This document shows, piece after piece, positions 45,957-60,379 of a stretch of 64,000 bases of DNA. The position numbers and the translations under genes are program-made. The stretch spans positions 248,001-312,000 of the forward strand of contig MBPM02000012.1 in NCBI GenBank assembly GCA_001695595.3, written 5' to 3'. The notes beneath the pieces were generated by a model. The model ran no database searches, was not told where the DNA came from, and saw nothing but the letters and a program-made list of their open reading frames with translations. Numbering within the stretch: position 1 is the first letter of the stretch; every line of letters begins with the position of its first letter. This DNA comes from Plasmopara viticola (lineage: Eukaryota > Oomycota > Peronosporomycetes > Peronosporales > Peronosporaceae).

Positions 45957-46823
45957 CAGAGCTCGATCACTTATCGAGAACCTTATTTTCTATCGGTTGG
46001 AGAAGTTCTGGAATTTGTGCAGAGTTCTTGACGAATCGTAAGGTATAGATTGTCGTGCCTTAGAAGTACTCCATTTACTAGTTTGTCTTGGGCACAGACC
46101 ATTCTGCGATTATGTTGACCTTGTCGGGGTTCATTCAGACGCCTTTTTGCCCTTTTGTCCGACAAAATTTATTGGATATGGAATCTCATCCACGCAAAAT
46201 TGGTGCTTTGAAAACATGACGCGAAATCGCCGTATTTTAGTACGCGGTCTCAAGTCGTAACTTGGTCTACCACAACTTCACTTTGCATTAATACGTAGAT
46301 GTCGTGAAAGGAGCATCTCATCACACTCTCTTCATCTCAAAAGACTCTTTGCAAAAGCCAGTTTAACGTACCCGGGATTTCGCCTAGTCCCATAGAGGGG
46401 ACTAGATACTCAAGTAGACCATTTGAGGTTTAAAGCGGTAGGTAAAACATCCGTTCCGAAATTTGACCTGTCTGTAATCCCAAATTAGTCCAAGCACGAA
46501 AACTAATGGATTCCAGACATGACGTTAAAGGTGTCTTTCTTACGCGGCATCGGTAGCCCCGGCAAGATCGTCGCTAGATTTAGCTAACAATCGTGTAGTA
46601 TGCACTTACCTACCAGCTTCTTGACACAAAACGTTAACGCCGAAAAATCAGACGTACTTAGTTGAAAAATGGCTTCTTGATTCATCTCTTTAGTCCATTT
46701 CTAAATTATTCTGCTCTGTTCAAGGCTCTGATGCCATTATTTGGCGGATATTGACTTGGTACGAGGCTTTAGCAACACCTCGTGCTCAATCCCTTTTCGA
46801 AGTAGAGGTGTTTTAGAGGGCAT
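45957..46823 (-). pseudogene. Ty3/Gypsy copy B, reverse transcriptase remnant (right arm)
   Basis: This is the mirror of 13534-14400 with the same order of RT blocks (GIEHEVLLKPRTK-like, FCVKK, PRKKDTFNVMSG, NPDKVNIIAEW) spread over several frames on the minus strand. One 60-codon frame (45983-46165) is only an out-of-frame shadow of the thumb block. No catalytic YxDD is recognisable. Confidence 0.86.
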
Positions 46824-46979
46824 CTCTGTGCGAAAACTGTGTCTGCATCCTTGTGTAACGCTTCAGACGCCAATTAACTTTAAAAGCTTCCCATTTTTGA
46901 TTCTAAAGTGCTCGGGCTTCTCGGACTCATCCAAGTTGACGATGAAGATAGCTACAATGTCTGTATCGTGACACAATAT

Positions 46980-49900
46980 TATCAAAAGCTAGTGAAATAA
47001 ATTGGCTGTGTCATTCTTTGATGATCATAGTGGCCTGGTGCCGATATTGATACAAAATCTTGCAGCTCTGATTTATGCGAGCCTTGCGTTGCCTAGCAGC
47101 CCATCTGATCGTTCTTGTGTCTTCAGGTTTAGTTGAATTTCCGCTCAGTGCCTTATGTTGACTTTAGAGGTCATGTTCTCTGTAGTGCAGGTGACATTTG
47201 GAACTTTATTTACGAGGCCACATCACGCCGATGATTACGTCCTAAATCTCAGAAATAAGCATGACTTAAAATTTATCCGATCTTGAAGGGAGACAAGTTC
47301 GTATATCCATTAAACCAATTTGTTAAGGGACGTGAACAACCTGATCGTAACCAAGGGCGACGTAGATTCTCTCCTTTTCTTTATCTTTTCGAGCTCATGT
47401 CACTTCACCAAGTCTTTAGATTCGTCATCAAGATTATGTCTTTTGTCAATGAAGACGGTGACGGGTCTCTTGTGAACAACGACTTCAACTTTTTTTGATT
47501 TCTTTTTCGTTAAGCGTTCACCCGCATTTGTGCTATAATGTATGATTGGCCTTTCGTCCTGGTTAGCAAATTATTTTGGTGCCAATAGTTTACCCTAAAC
47601 GTTATTTTGATCGAACGATGGGTGTGATTAAGCCGGCCCTATTTTTACTTCATTACCTCCCTTACCTCTGCTAAATAACTCAAGACGACACAGTTTGCTA
47701 CGATGATGAGCCATATTCTGGAACAGTGAGTTATTGAAGTTGCTTGTAAATGAAATTGCGAATTGAGATATTTGTATGCTTTCAGATAAATATTGGAGCC
47801 AAAGTGTGATTCAAAATTTTCTTGGACGGACATTTATATAGCGGGTTTGTCGAATTGTAGTGTGGTGTTCCGTGGTGATGCGGGGAGTTATGCACCGTGT
47901 AGTCCGGCAGATATCTGGATTTTGCTCACGCGGCAAAGAAATCCTCTGAGCATATTTGGACACTCAATGAAATATTGAGTAAATCTAGACAAAAATTCAT
48001 TAGTCCAATTCGCTTGCCAATAACACATTTACTCCGACAACAAGGTGCACAAGATAGAATTTGATATTAGCTCGATCAAGACACCATCAGAAGATAATTT
48101 GTGGCATATCCGTCGTCACCGGCAGGCTTACCGGTATCGGCTAACGCGCCATATAAAAATATTATTCACATGATACATATGCATAGTACCACCAAATGGG
48201 TTAGGCTAAATTACAGTCTTTAACCAGATGAAAGGTCCAAATGTTCCATAAATGCTGAGAATCAAGAGACTGAATTGCCTAAAATAATTCAGGATGTGGA
48301 AGAAGCCAGATGAAGTTAAGAAAGAAGATGGCTTTTAAAATGATAGTAGCAGATGACGGAGAGCCACCAGTTAGACTGTAGCACTAAAATAAGTTGTAAG
48401 TGCTCTTTATTTACTATCACTTTTAGATTGATTTGAGCATCAAACTCCTCCTCCTGCACCGACTTCGCTCCGCCCGCGCCTCATCCATGTCCGACGACCG
48501 ACTTTGGTAAGCTTCCTTCGCGATTGTGTTATTAAAAAGTACCGCTTTATTGAGTGCATGTACTCTTACGTAGTTTGTTCATTGCTACCATCCGAGCTGC
48601 ATACTCACGTTCTGAAACACCTTCAAAAGTGCATTCCATCGACACGAGACAACTTTTTATTATAATCACACACAAGCTGCATCTTAAGGATTTATTGTCC
48701 CTTCCCCACACATCGCAAGCATTAAAGAACGTAGTTTACAGTGCAAAAACTTCGTCACACATTAATATCTTCTTAATCGACTAAACATGTTTTCAGCACG
48801 GCACCCTGAGTCGCTTTTTCAACAAAGCAAACTTCCTTTACAATCACAAGCGCGATCTGAGCCATCAACGCGTTGCCAACGAATTTCTTTCGTCTAAAGC
48901 GAATTTATTTCTTTGATGTCGTTACGGATATGCTTTACAAATCTATAAAGCCGACTTGAACAAGTGTATCGTCTACTATTTTCCCGACAAGTTTACGTAA
49001 TTGAGCATTATTTATTTATCGTTTCTTCCTCTCGATCGTGTTCGCATTTTAAAGTGCTTGAATGGGTGCGATGCACATATAACGCGAGCGATTAAGTGTT
49101 TCACACGCAATAAAAATTGATGCTCCGGTGTTTCCGATACCACAAAATGCTTGAAGTGATACACTATCACTCAATGGGTGTAATGGTAAGTTTGACAAAA
49201 AAGTACTTACATAGAGTTCCCAGTCGCTTGATACACGGGGAGTCTGTGACTGAAGAGAAGGCAGCTTTATATACTCTTTGATTGTTATCTTTTTTTACGG
49301 GATGGAGTGTACGATATATGGTAAGACGACTCAATTTGATGGAAAAGTCTGACAATATGCGAACGGCTTACTAAACTTGTGTCTGTGTCGGTGATAAATG
49401 CACAAAAAGGTGATATTTATCTCAAAATTCGTGTACCCCTTTTCTATTCTGAATACTGACTACGAAGGCCATAATACTTGGAATGATGAATGCACCCAAT
49501 GGTCGCATCTACCATCCAAAGTCCGTTCTTGTCACTTCAGGAAATAAAAGGTATGATCAAATGTGTATTTCATTACCCTCCTTCCAAATGAGACAGTTTG
49601 CACCTTGTCAAAATCGATGAAGGTACTTTTCGATCCATTTCTTGCTTTTTGCACTGAAAGGAAACGCTTTTGGGTCCACAACGGCTTCATATAGTGTCAT
49701 CTCGTGATGACGATGTAATTTGCTAATAGCATCATAGGATACATTGGGTAATTAAACATTTCAACTACATTTGTTTGATCAATTCATTTAGCGAGTTGCA
49801 AAAACTATTTAGCCTTGAAAGCGCAATCTTTTGCTTAACAAATTTCAAACAATACACGACATGTTCCTGCATCATTCTAAGTATACATGTATTCACGACG

Positions 49901-52900
49901 AGATGCGAGCACGACTTAAATGACTATGAAACTAAACATTTATTTATTTGTAAGTGTATCCATGCCAACTCCTACGATGTCATACCGACAATACCGGTGT
50001 GTTTAGTTCTTCAGCTCTGTCATATCGTCTACGCTCGATTTTACTACACAATACAAAGAGGTTCAGTGCTGAATGTTAAGTAGATGATAATGCAGCCCAT
50101 GGACGTCACGAAGAAGGCAACATTACTATTGAAAGTACCCCGTTCATCGGCAAGTAAATGTACTTCTCCAATAAGTAGTTGTTTACTAGACTCAAAAGCG
50201 ATTGCTGTGTGCTTGACCATTCAATTTGTCAAATGTTGTCACAATTACGTTTGTTTTTCCAATCTCTCTTTCGGCCAATTGTATATCACTCGTAAGCCCA
50301 CATTCTTTGAGCTACGATCTTCAAAATCGCAATCCAAACTATGCCCCCACTTCTAATGCCAGAGCTATTTTTAATGCTACACAAATAGTGTTCATCTTGG
50401 CGACATCTTCACTTAAGCATACAGTAGCATGAATAAAGGGGATGCCAATCTCCTCACAAGAGATGGGCCTTGGTCGCTTGCAGAATCGTCAACATAGCTA
50501 CATTGTTGATTAACAACTCGTGTTGGGGGGCACACAATAGTAGATTCTCATTTAAATCATACACTGCATAGAAAAGCTTGGATCACAGTCAATTTAGCGT
50601 TGAAATGCCATGAAATGCTGTCTGTCCAAGTCCAGACTTGAAATTGCTACAAGCGTTTCTTCCTTGCCAAGTGCTTTCTTGGCATAAGTAGGAATACATT
50701 TGTATGGAGGGCCTTTTAAATAAAGGTGGTGATTATGCTCCTGCTGATGTCAATCGACCAGCTACAGCACTTGCATATGAAACCACTTGCAACGATTTGA
50801 ACATACAATGAACAAGCGACGACGATGATGTTTTCTCTACTTCCGCAAATTCTCGTTAGAATTGTAACAGTCTCATTTAGTTATTTGGTGCTTCCAATCA
50901 ATTTGTTTTCTCTTCTTCGGTTGATTGCTTTATGCTGTGCTTTTCTCTCGTCGTCGAACGTGCTGGTTGCCTTCCGCCTGGATACAAAGCCCAATTGATC
51001 GCATGAAATTTGTGTCTCGATGACTCTTTTTAAGGCTCCGATTTGTTCATTCTATCCTTTTGATTCTGTATTGCAAAGGCGATGAGCTCCATGCCTCTAA
51101 CACCCGACAAGCCCAAAAGTTTGAGCCTATAATTTCCCGGTTTCAACATTTGCTGAGACTAGCATTTGTACAATTGAATTTCTTACTTTAAACGAACACC
51201 TCCACTGCTGTTCTGTTCGACTTACAAATATGACATGATGCACCTCTACTAGACGTGAGATGGACGGTCCCATGAGAAAGGGTATTCCTATTGCTACAGA
51301 CATCAAAATTGATATGCACTTGTTGTAATTGGTATGCCTTATCTCAGCTTTCCTGCCTACGATAGGTCATCAACTCCATCAGATTTTTCTTTTTGCCGCC
51401 AACTTTGGTTGTCTTTCTTATGCGAGGCAGTAAATGTAGTCATAAATGATCGTATTACAAAAGACAGCGTTGCGCGTTTGTATGATGTTTTTATTAACAG
51501 CTCGGACTTAATACCTGTGCAACTTTGTGCGAGGTATGTCCCCTTGTCTGGTCTTCAGAAGTTCTAGAATCTGATCTTGCTTTGAATTAGCGACGCATGT
51601 AAGAAATTATGCATACCTCGAAAACCACATCAGCAGATTACTGAGTAAATATAGACAGAACGAAATCTGTCCGCATTTGCTCAATTGAAAACATATTTGC
51701 TCCAACAGCAAACGGCTCAAAATTTATTTCCAGCTTGCTTATCCCTATCGAGACAGCAAAGATTGATCATACGTGAGACAATACCGGCTATCACGCGAAA
51801 AAATTCAAGTTTAAACGTTTTCTGCTTACATTACGCATCCCGGAGAAGACCAATAGCTATCATCATCCCTGAACGATGAGGAATTGGCAGATGTAGTATG
51901 TGGTCATGAGCTTTGGTAAAAAAAAGAAGACTTCATCGATTTCATCAGATTCTCGTTCTCTTAAATATATCAAACCATGATACAACCGCTGGGATTTGTC
52001 CACGATTACATTTCACGAGGAACGTGGAGGGGCTTACTGCGATTCATTTCAACAGCAGAATTATGATACTAGACTATCAAGCAGAAGTTGCCGATAAAAT
52101 ATAGTAAATACAAGCCCGGTTTGACTTGACCACTTACCACTTGTCATTTGCTCAAATCTAAGTTGACGTGGACGGCATATCAGCGACATTCTTATCGAAA
52201 ACAAAAGGTCGATAATTTAATGGATGCCATTCTAACATTCGTAAGATGCGAAAGCGGGTGACAGTCTGACAAATAATAAATACATATATTGTGTGGGATA
52301 TCACCTCGCCCTTTACATATATTGGGACCATGACTCTCGTCGTGCCGGTTAATGCAACTTCACAGCAGGGAAATCAAGTACAGCGGAGGGCAATTTTTCG
52401 CGATCCAGGATTGTTGCAGAGATGTGACATCTTCGGTACTCCGGGAACAAAGACTGCTCTAATAAATCGCCAGCAGCTTATCGAAACCATCGAGCTTTTT
52501 AATAGTGTGGTCACATTCGACGAGAAATTTCTCCGCTGGCACATATTGTATGTACGCACGTATGCGTCGACTCACTCATACACTTAAGTTCGTTTATATA
52601 AATAATTTACCAAGCTTTACGTCTTTTTCCGACCGTTTTGACTGCTTTAAGAGCCTCATCAACTTTAAAGCTTTGTTTTGAGGAACCAGAGTCATTGCTA
52701 AAATGCAACAGCCCTGCTTTTATTGAGAGCCAGTGTAGTTGTGCGCCTTGTCCGTGTCCTTAAGTTCATCAAAACATTGGAGACTCAAGCAGATCTACAC
52801 ACATATGATTTCACGCATGTGCAATACAGATCACATCCAATCCAGCTAGGGTCACAGTTATTACTCAAGCTGGATCACAGTCTGGGCGAGGCGATAATGT

Positions 52901-53780
52901 GTTGTGAAATTGCTCTGCTTTTATGTCAATTCGAGGCAATACGATCAAAGAAAGAGGGCAAGACAATTATTTCTGCGAGACTATGTCGCAGTCCGTAGCG
53001 ACACATATAACGTATTGGTAATGTAAAGCTTAGAGTATACTTCATTGCAAAGCGCTTTCTTTCTAGCAGACTTACGTATATGACTTGTCACAGACGGCGC
53101 TAAAATGTCGTACACTAGATCAGACAAGACTAACATCGGCGCTTGAATAGGCTTACCTTGACTTTTTTTAGGCTCAGCTGTCTTAAGTTCTCAGTATGTT
53201 CTACCTTCTTTCACAAAAGATCGAAGAGTGACTAAGTCACTTCTATCAAATGTTTCGTAAGCAACTAGCCAAATCAATTTAATTTCTTTGAACTTTTTGA
53301 CTCTATAGAGCTGGCTTAGCCAAGATTGATTTTAACCGTAGCAGATCTTGCCCGATGGCCATGCTTCACTCGAAAAGTGAAATGTTCTATTGCGTCAATT
53401 TTTTCGTACAGTGTAAAACTGAATAGTGTGCAAGCATTCGAGCTTTGTATGTATGTAAACAATTTTTTACGTCTCTTTCTTTATGGTCTTCACGACTAAG
53501 GACAAAAGTATGTATCTGTATATGTCCAGTGAGCCCCTAAACGATTGAGCCACTCGACGAAAAGCATTGATGGCGCGTTCGAGAGCCTATGGCCATTATT
53601 CATCTCTCTCTAAGCATGCAGCTCACGGTTTGCACTTTAATAGGTGGTATGTAACACCCTTTCATGATAGCCCTCCATCGTCTTCTTTTCGACTGCGCAT
53701 ACTATTTTATTGTAGTATTTACCTTTGTAAGTTTAATTTGGACGTCTTTTCGCTCGCTATCTCGTCAACGCTCAGCTGAT
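46980..53780. other. Right-arm interval without a recognisable gene
   Basis: This is the mirror of the left-arm interval 6600-13380. Frames of 60-102 codons occur (49775-50083 plus 102, 52291-52587 plus 98, 52723-52998 plus 91, 50084-50356 plus 90), all on the strand opposite the retroelement remnants. Their ends differ from the left-arm counterparts because of indels, so there is no sign of protein-level constraint. Two adjacent frames (49775-50083 and 50084-50356) together correspond to one 131-codon frame plus its upstream frame at 10009-10583. Confidence 0.55.
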
Positions 53781-53896
53781 GCTTGTATAATATAAAGTAC
53801 ATTTGCTGTTCTACACCCCGAGTCAGTCTCAATTGAAAGATCCAACGTGGTCCGTAGCGTCTTCACTTTTGGGGGGACGCGGCGATGTCGTTGAAA

Positions 53897-54629
53897 CTAA
53901 TTTTCTTCACATCTATTACATTCTAAAAACTTTCTGCAGAAATTGTTTGGACGCACGAGACTTGCGCTTAGTCCTATGTAAATTCCTAGATACACAAGAA
54001 GACTTTCGAGAGTAAAACAAGCGGTAGCAATAATACTTGATTCACGTGGACCAAAACGGTAGAAACGAGGAATGAGGTCCACGCACGAATGCCACCCAAT
54101 TCTAGACGTGGCGTCAAAAGTCCCTTGCTTCCGCGGTATCGATATCGCCGGCATGACTGTTCCAAGATTTAGCTGGTGGTAGCCGTGCACAATACGCAAA
54201 CCTACCGGTTTCATAGCGTAGAATCTCGGTTCCATAAAGGCGGACGAACTTTGTCGAAGGGTGGTGGCTTGCACATTCCCTTTGATATATTCCTTAATTT
54301 CTCTGCGCTTGTCTAAGACTAATGTCATTGCTTGACGTATATAGAGTCGGAACCAGGCACGAGCGAATTCCATGCTCACTTTCTTTCCGCTATGAAAGAA
54401 TCTCATCAGGGGAGCTTGGTGGGAGACATTGTACCCGCATACTTGCGAAATTTTTGTACGCCGGATTGTCCTTGAGACACTTGCGTCCTTGACTCTTAAA
54501 GAACCTAGCATTATCGAAATTCTGCGGACAGTTAACAGATTCGGATTCATATTTTTGTTGTGATGTAATGCTTTCTGGAACTGCTGGAAAAACATGGCTA
54601 TGCCAATTCTTAATGGTTATGGAACACAT
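53897..54629 (-). pseudogene. Ty3/Gypsy copy A, reverse transcriptase remnant (right arm)
   Basis: This is the mirror of 5749-6460 but less damaged: one open frame of 232 codons (54595-53897) spans the RT blocks that are split over three frames in the left arm. GLRIVHGYHQLN and SIPRKQGTFDA are intact, and where the left copy has a TAA stop this copy reads TCA. It still lacks a recognisable catalytic YxDD and anything after it, so it is a truncated, inactive RT. Confidence 0.78.
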
Positions 54630-55477
54630 TGTTCAACTCCGTTTTATGTGAAATCCGTGGTGTCCAGCAACCGCTTTGGCTGGACGTTGCTTTGTCATAT
54701 GACTTAAGCAACAGCATGAGGCTCTGTATCGATGCGGAATGTCATGCGTCTTGTAATCAAGTCGAAATGTAGGTTTTTCTCTTAAAGGCACATCAAGACG
54801 ATCATGACATCCTCATTCTCAGAAATAGATGTGATCTTAAACATTTTCAATTTGAAATGGAATAAGTATCTGCAAATTCAAATGCAATGCTCGCCAGTTG
54901 TGGTAGACAACCTGGTCGTAGCTAAGGTCGGGTTGTACGACCTCAAAACCAATAATGATTTCTATCATATCACTCTCAGTCACTTAAAGCTCAAGTCGCT
55001 GCAATGAGTCTTCGGATACATCGCTAAGACTGCATTGATTGTCCATGAAGACGATAAACGGTCTGCATCCTAAAAAAATTTGGGATTCTACTTTGAGGAG
55101 AGCATTTCAAGCGCCTTTAATGTGATCTGCTGTTCATATTAATGTACAATGCCGCTTTAAAGCGGTAAGCACTGGGAATAAGTGGCCGACAGCGCCACAA
55201 TTGATAAACGGTATTTTTTGGCCCAAGAATAATTACTGACCTTCCTGGGGGGGGGGGTCATGACCTGTCTGTAGAATTTGCTGGCATTGGCTTAAGCGAT
55301 TTCGCCAATCAAAGACTTATGTACTCAACATGAGCCGTGAATTGGTCAAATTGCTTGTGTATATAGTTATGTGCAAATTTAAATTTGGTGGCAATTCTGA
55401 TGACATTTTCAATAGTCCTGAGAGGTCTTGTCATGATCTAATTTAAAGTCTTAACTTGTAATATATTTTAGACTATC

Positions 55478-56024
55478 AATTTTACTGATCTTTGATACAA
55501 CTTAAGACATCATGTGTTTGAACTTTATGACGTTTTTTGGATAGTATACGTTTGGTTAAGGTATAACATCCGCTTTCGAACTTCATGCTTAAAAGATTTG
55601 GGCATTAAGCGTAAGCGCAGTTGGTTTTTCAGCAGTTTCCTCGGCATGCGCATATCTGGCGCTTCAAGCTGGCTATGAAGGCAAAAAGCCATCTCAGCAC
55701 GGACTCGTCCTTGCTACTCGAGCTACGCATATCGAAGACTGACGACTCTGTTGCCATAAATTCGCACTTCTTGATGTCGTACTGATCCGTTGCACTACTT
55801 TATACTTAAATCTCTTCGCTAAAAGATTTTTTTGGATCTTTATAGCTTGTTGCATCTGGGCTTGCATCTGAGTTCGCACTTAGGCTTGGTGTTGCTGTTG
55901 CTGCTGAGTAAATGTTCTTGCAGTTGTTGTATGGACGGTGTGTTTTGTCTTGCCTCTGTATAAGGATTTATTTATAAGCCTGGACGATGGTTCCGTATGG
56001 TAATTGGCATTCGCTGCATCGTGC
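55478..56024 (-). pseudogene. Ty3/Gypsy copy A, gag-like remnant (right arm)
   Basis: This is the mirror of 4354-4900. The 61-codon frame 55694-55879 matches the left-arm Q-rich frame with one residue change (KIQ in place of KHQ). The same frame changes are present, so the element was already broken before the arms were duplicated. Confidence 0.5.
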
Positions 56025-57893
56025 AAAGTCGGCGCTTGTATATATCACCAAAGCTTGTACTACCTTCCTACAGAAATGATGAAGGTGCGCATAACACAAT
56101 GAATCATCGTTGTCTCCGGGCGGAGAGCGCACAGATTCGTCAAAATTATGAAACCCGTGCGCATAAACGGGTATTGATTAGAAGTTGAAGGTACAATTAT
56201 TCACGATTTCACACAATAATGCTGTTATTTTTGCTACAGATATATTATCTGATATAGTTTTGGTAAGGGGTATGTTACAATCTTCTTTGGCTACTTCTTT
56301 TGCACAGGCTTGATGATACATTTTTGGAAGCGCTTCTTAAGCAGCTTTGTTACATGATGTTGAACTATTTCTTCAATTTTGCGATGCTTTATATGTTTTG
56401 CGGCTTCACCATTTGCTCAGCGTTTTCTGAAAATCTATGCATGCTTCCTGTTTAACCAAATTAACGTACGAGAAGAAAATCAGAGTGAAATATTTAGCAA
56501 ATTTAGCCAGAACAAGAATTTACCTAACTGGTGACTCATTTGCACAACAACACGATACCGCCTTGATTGCCTTTTCTGAAACGATTTAGCCACAAATTTC
56601 TGCGGATTGTATCAATGCACATTAAATTTTCGACAATGTAGTTTTTGGCGTGGTAGACGTTGCCGGACAACCTATCGACGATCACAGCTACACCATTGAT
56701 CAACTGTGAGGACGATTCCGCTCAGCGATCGCGCAACCAAACCTTGTCCAACAATGAGCAGATAAAAAAATGGTACAATCGAAAGAGGTGCTGCAAGTAG
56801 CGAATCCTACGTCTTAGAGGCAGAAGCGACTGAGGCTTAATCGTCGCAGCAAAAGTGTGGGTGAAGCACCGGCTTTGATGGCGTAGGTATCTGAGTCGAC
56901 AACGAATTGCGTCGTGCGATAAGTAATTATCTAATAGCGAGAAAGCTAGTCATAAGATAGAAATGATGGACACTAAAAACGACAAGGGTGTGGCCGTTTT
57001 GATGAGGACGTCTGCAGAAATGGCTGGAAATAAAGCTCTGTTTAGTCAAAGAAATCGATAAAGCATCGGTTCAGACTAGCGAGAATCAGGTCATGGAGCG
57101 CGCAGCTAAACTACAGTATAAATAAAAGTGAAGTAGATCTTGAAAACTCTTTCGCAGACTCGTGCTGATGATCGTATTCCATCAGGGAATACAAACTTAT
57201 TGAGACCGAAAGTAGAAGTCAATATTGTTTAAAGAAGCAAGGATATCCTTGCGGTCAAGCGTCCATCGATTGTTTAAGCTTTTAACGTGATGGTGTTACA
57301 TAGTAGCACTAGTCGTGTCAACGCATGTGTGCTCGTGCCCACATTGTGAGAGGCGAGCCATTCTATGGGTGGGGTACTAGATTACGAGTGGTAGTCATTC
57401 AGCACGATCGTAAAATACGGTAAATGATTGCATGCCAGATACTAATATCTGGAACTTCTCTAGATGGTTTGTGGTCTAGTGCTTTTGCCTTCTCAAAGAA
57501 TCACAGTCCCGCTTCTTAAAACTCGGAAAACAACTTTTTGATAGTAACCCACTTGTCTTTACTTGGCCTTGTCTCGTTACTATTGAGTTATTTTGTTCGA
57601 CTTTGTCGCATAGGTTTTTACAAGATCTCTTTGTAATTTCGACAGACCGCAACGATAGGGGAATTAGTTTTGAAAAAACTTATGGTTAGCAATGATGAAA
57701 CATCGGACGCTCGTTCGTCTCATTTAGAAGCCGAAAGCGTCGTCTTCAGATAGATGAAAACATTTAAACGGTCGATTTAGGTAGTTCTTCCGTCCGTATA
57801 AGAAGCGTGCACTGTAATAAATGTATGGCTTGACGAACAGGCCGTACGTCTCAGCGCCCATTCTCAAACAAAATACCTCTTCCACAAAGCGAA

Positions 57894-58545
57894 ATGAGCG
57901 CTCTGGACGATACTAAAGCTTCACACCCAACGTTTCGCTCGAGAGAACGAGCGTCGACTTTGCAAAGTGTGGGGGGGGGTGCTGATGGCCAAGCAGGTTT
58001 GATCATAAAGGCTAGTACGACTCCAATCACAACGGGAGAGCAAAACACACTGTCTATACAGCAACTGGTGCTGTACCTCACTCTGCCGTGACAATAATAG
58101 TAAGAACAGATGCAAGTTATAATGCAAGCCTAAATTCAACAGATTACCAAGCATTCCAAGTTTCTCATAGTATCGAGAGATGGGCAGAAAAAAAGATACT
58201 CCTGTTGATCAAGGAAGGTTTGGCAACGACATTGAAACACCTATGTTGGCAATAAAGGCACGTTAACAATTTCAAGTGGCGCTTGCCGACGTAGTACCTT
58301 CAGCTACAGAATCCCGAGTTAGTAGCAGACGCCATGATGTGGTTCTGCGAGCACTTGCACGTCGAAGGCTAATCATTGACAGTCTTCACTGTTTATTACG
58401 TCTATCGTACGACAAGGCTTTTTACTACGGTACGATCCGCACAATCCAATTTGTCACCGACTATTTCCGCACCAAAGCTGACTATTTCCTACATTCTCGT
58501 GCTTCGATGCTTAAAGCTCAATCATTCCTCTTGCCTACGATATAA
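57894..58545 (+). pseudogene. Gag-like retroelement remnant in block R4
   Basis: This copy lies in the right outer arm and mirrors 1827-2490. Frames at 57894-58091 and 58276-58545 cover successive parts in different reading frames. A run of nine G at 57971-57979 interrupts it. It is the least disturbed of the four copies but still lacks a continuous frame. Confidence 0.45.
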
Positions 58546-60379
58546 CATTTAATGCTCGCAGCTACTCCCTCGATTTTTTCATCGCCTGTTTTTGCCAAAA
58601 CCCTCATGGTTTTGTCGCTCAAGTCGCTATGCTTTGTCTTTCCATGGCTAATTGATCGATAGTGTTGTTGCGTAGTCGTCTGTCAAAATGAGATTGTCAC
58701 TGCTGTGGGCATGATGTATTTTCGAACATCATTTCGATACTAGACTGACACATGGAAATTATTTTTGCCGATGTCTTGGATAGTGATCAGTTCTATAAGC
58801 TTGCAGATAACAAGAGCCCGTGGTTATGGCCTTGTAGATAAAGAAGTATTACAAAAAGATGGTGCAACTCAGTACATATAGGGATCTTGATTAGTCTTTT
58901 GTTGTTCGGAAAAAATCTTGGTGTGTTTGTCATCTTGGAGACTGCCACACAAAAAGATTTAGTAATTTTATCGGGCTCTTTGCTCGAAAGCGGCGACTGA
59001 ATATGTGTCAAATATAAGCTTGGATAGTGAGGCACCTAGTCAATCGCAAACAGGTTTGTTGACTTTACTTGCTCATTTTGTATCATTAAATTGTACCAGC
59101 AAATTCTCGTAGCTTAGAATGAATTTATCATTCATTCTATGAGTTTTCACAAAAAAAATCAATTGTTTCTTATCCGCCATGCTTTGAATCTAATTATACC
59201 GTTGCCGCATCCTCAACAATAATTGAACACCCATCAATATAATTATTAGATTCGGTTTTCTTTCTTGCCGAAATCATATTTACGAAGTTGATTTCTATGG
59301 TCGTTTAGTCTGACTATGCACTAACTGTTGCACTATAGCGATGAATGTGGCTCCTCATAGCGATCATTAACATCTATAAGACTCGGGAAGCGATCATCTC
59401 AGTCGATAGATGCCGTATGTCTCGGTATTCTGGTACCATTAATAGTCCAAATTGTGAGTGAGTCGACGCCTATGTGTTTTTCCAATCTAATCATTAATTA
59501 GTGATGCACAAACGGCGTTTTGTCGTTGCCGCTCGCCTCTTTGATTTCAAGTCAAAAGTTTACTTTATGGACGGAAAGATTCCCAAAGCTATTCAAATCC
59601 TAAAGCAAACTCCTCAGTTACAATCGGATGTTGTGGCCATTAATCGCTCAAAACGAATGAGAGTCCCCATAGCCTCGAGTTTGCGGTGCAGTGTAAGAAC
59701 TCATGCGTTGCTACAATTTGGAACAAATATCACGCCGAATTTTGTTAAATGAAAATGTTTCCGAAAGGCCAAAAAAACATATAAGGAGGTCACAAATGTG
59801 TCACCTGCAGTGCGTTATAACGGCAAAAAATTACAAGAGCATCATGTTTAGCACTGCGGTCTGTGATACGCATCCAAGATTTACAAATTTTGTGTCAAGC
59901 TTATTGTCCAAGTGCGGCGGCTCAATGCGCATCAAATCTTAGCGTCGGTTAAATTTCCTTCTAGCCCATCACAAATGGCGTTGTTATATTCACTTGTTAG
60001 ATCACGTGGGACAACAATGGATGTTATTGCGCACCAGATCTTTGGGAATCATGCATGCTCTATACGTTTCACATACCATACAACTATTTGTCTATAAAAA
60101 CTCCGTTGCAATGCAGAAGATTTATCACAAATGCGTGCTACCAGTACTGGTAGAAAATTCCCCGTGATATACAGCTTACTGTATAGGCGGTCAATACTAC
60201 AAGCTTGATTTAAACAAATCCGAGTGTGACATTTCTGAGCTTTGATAGCGCAAGTGGCAATGTATAGCTTGGTGATGTATGGCGTGGTAAGAGTACCACG
60301 AGGCTTGTGTCGATTACAGGTCAAAGCTGGTCATCAATGCTCCTAGCAGAGCTTTTGTGAGACATGCATAACTACTACG

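Larger units (their letters stand above)
41936..60379 (-). repeat. Right arm of large outer inverted repeat
   Basis: This is the reverse-complement partner of 1-18196. Base 60379 pairs with base 1, and base 41936 lies next to the break opposite 18196. Pair sums drift from about 60380 near the outer tip to about 60357 near 14 kb and 60111 near 16-17 kb, which shows accumulated indels. The largest is a 242-bp block at 44667-44908 that is present only here. This arm is the better preserved one: several frameshifts and stops seen in the left-arm retroelement remnants are absent here. Confidence 0.93.
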
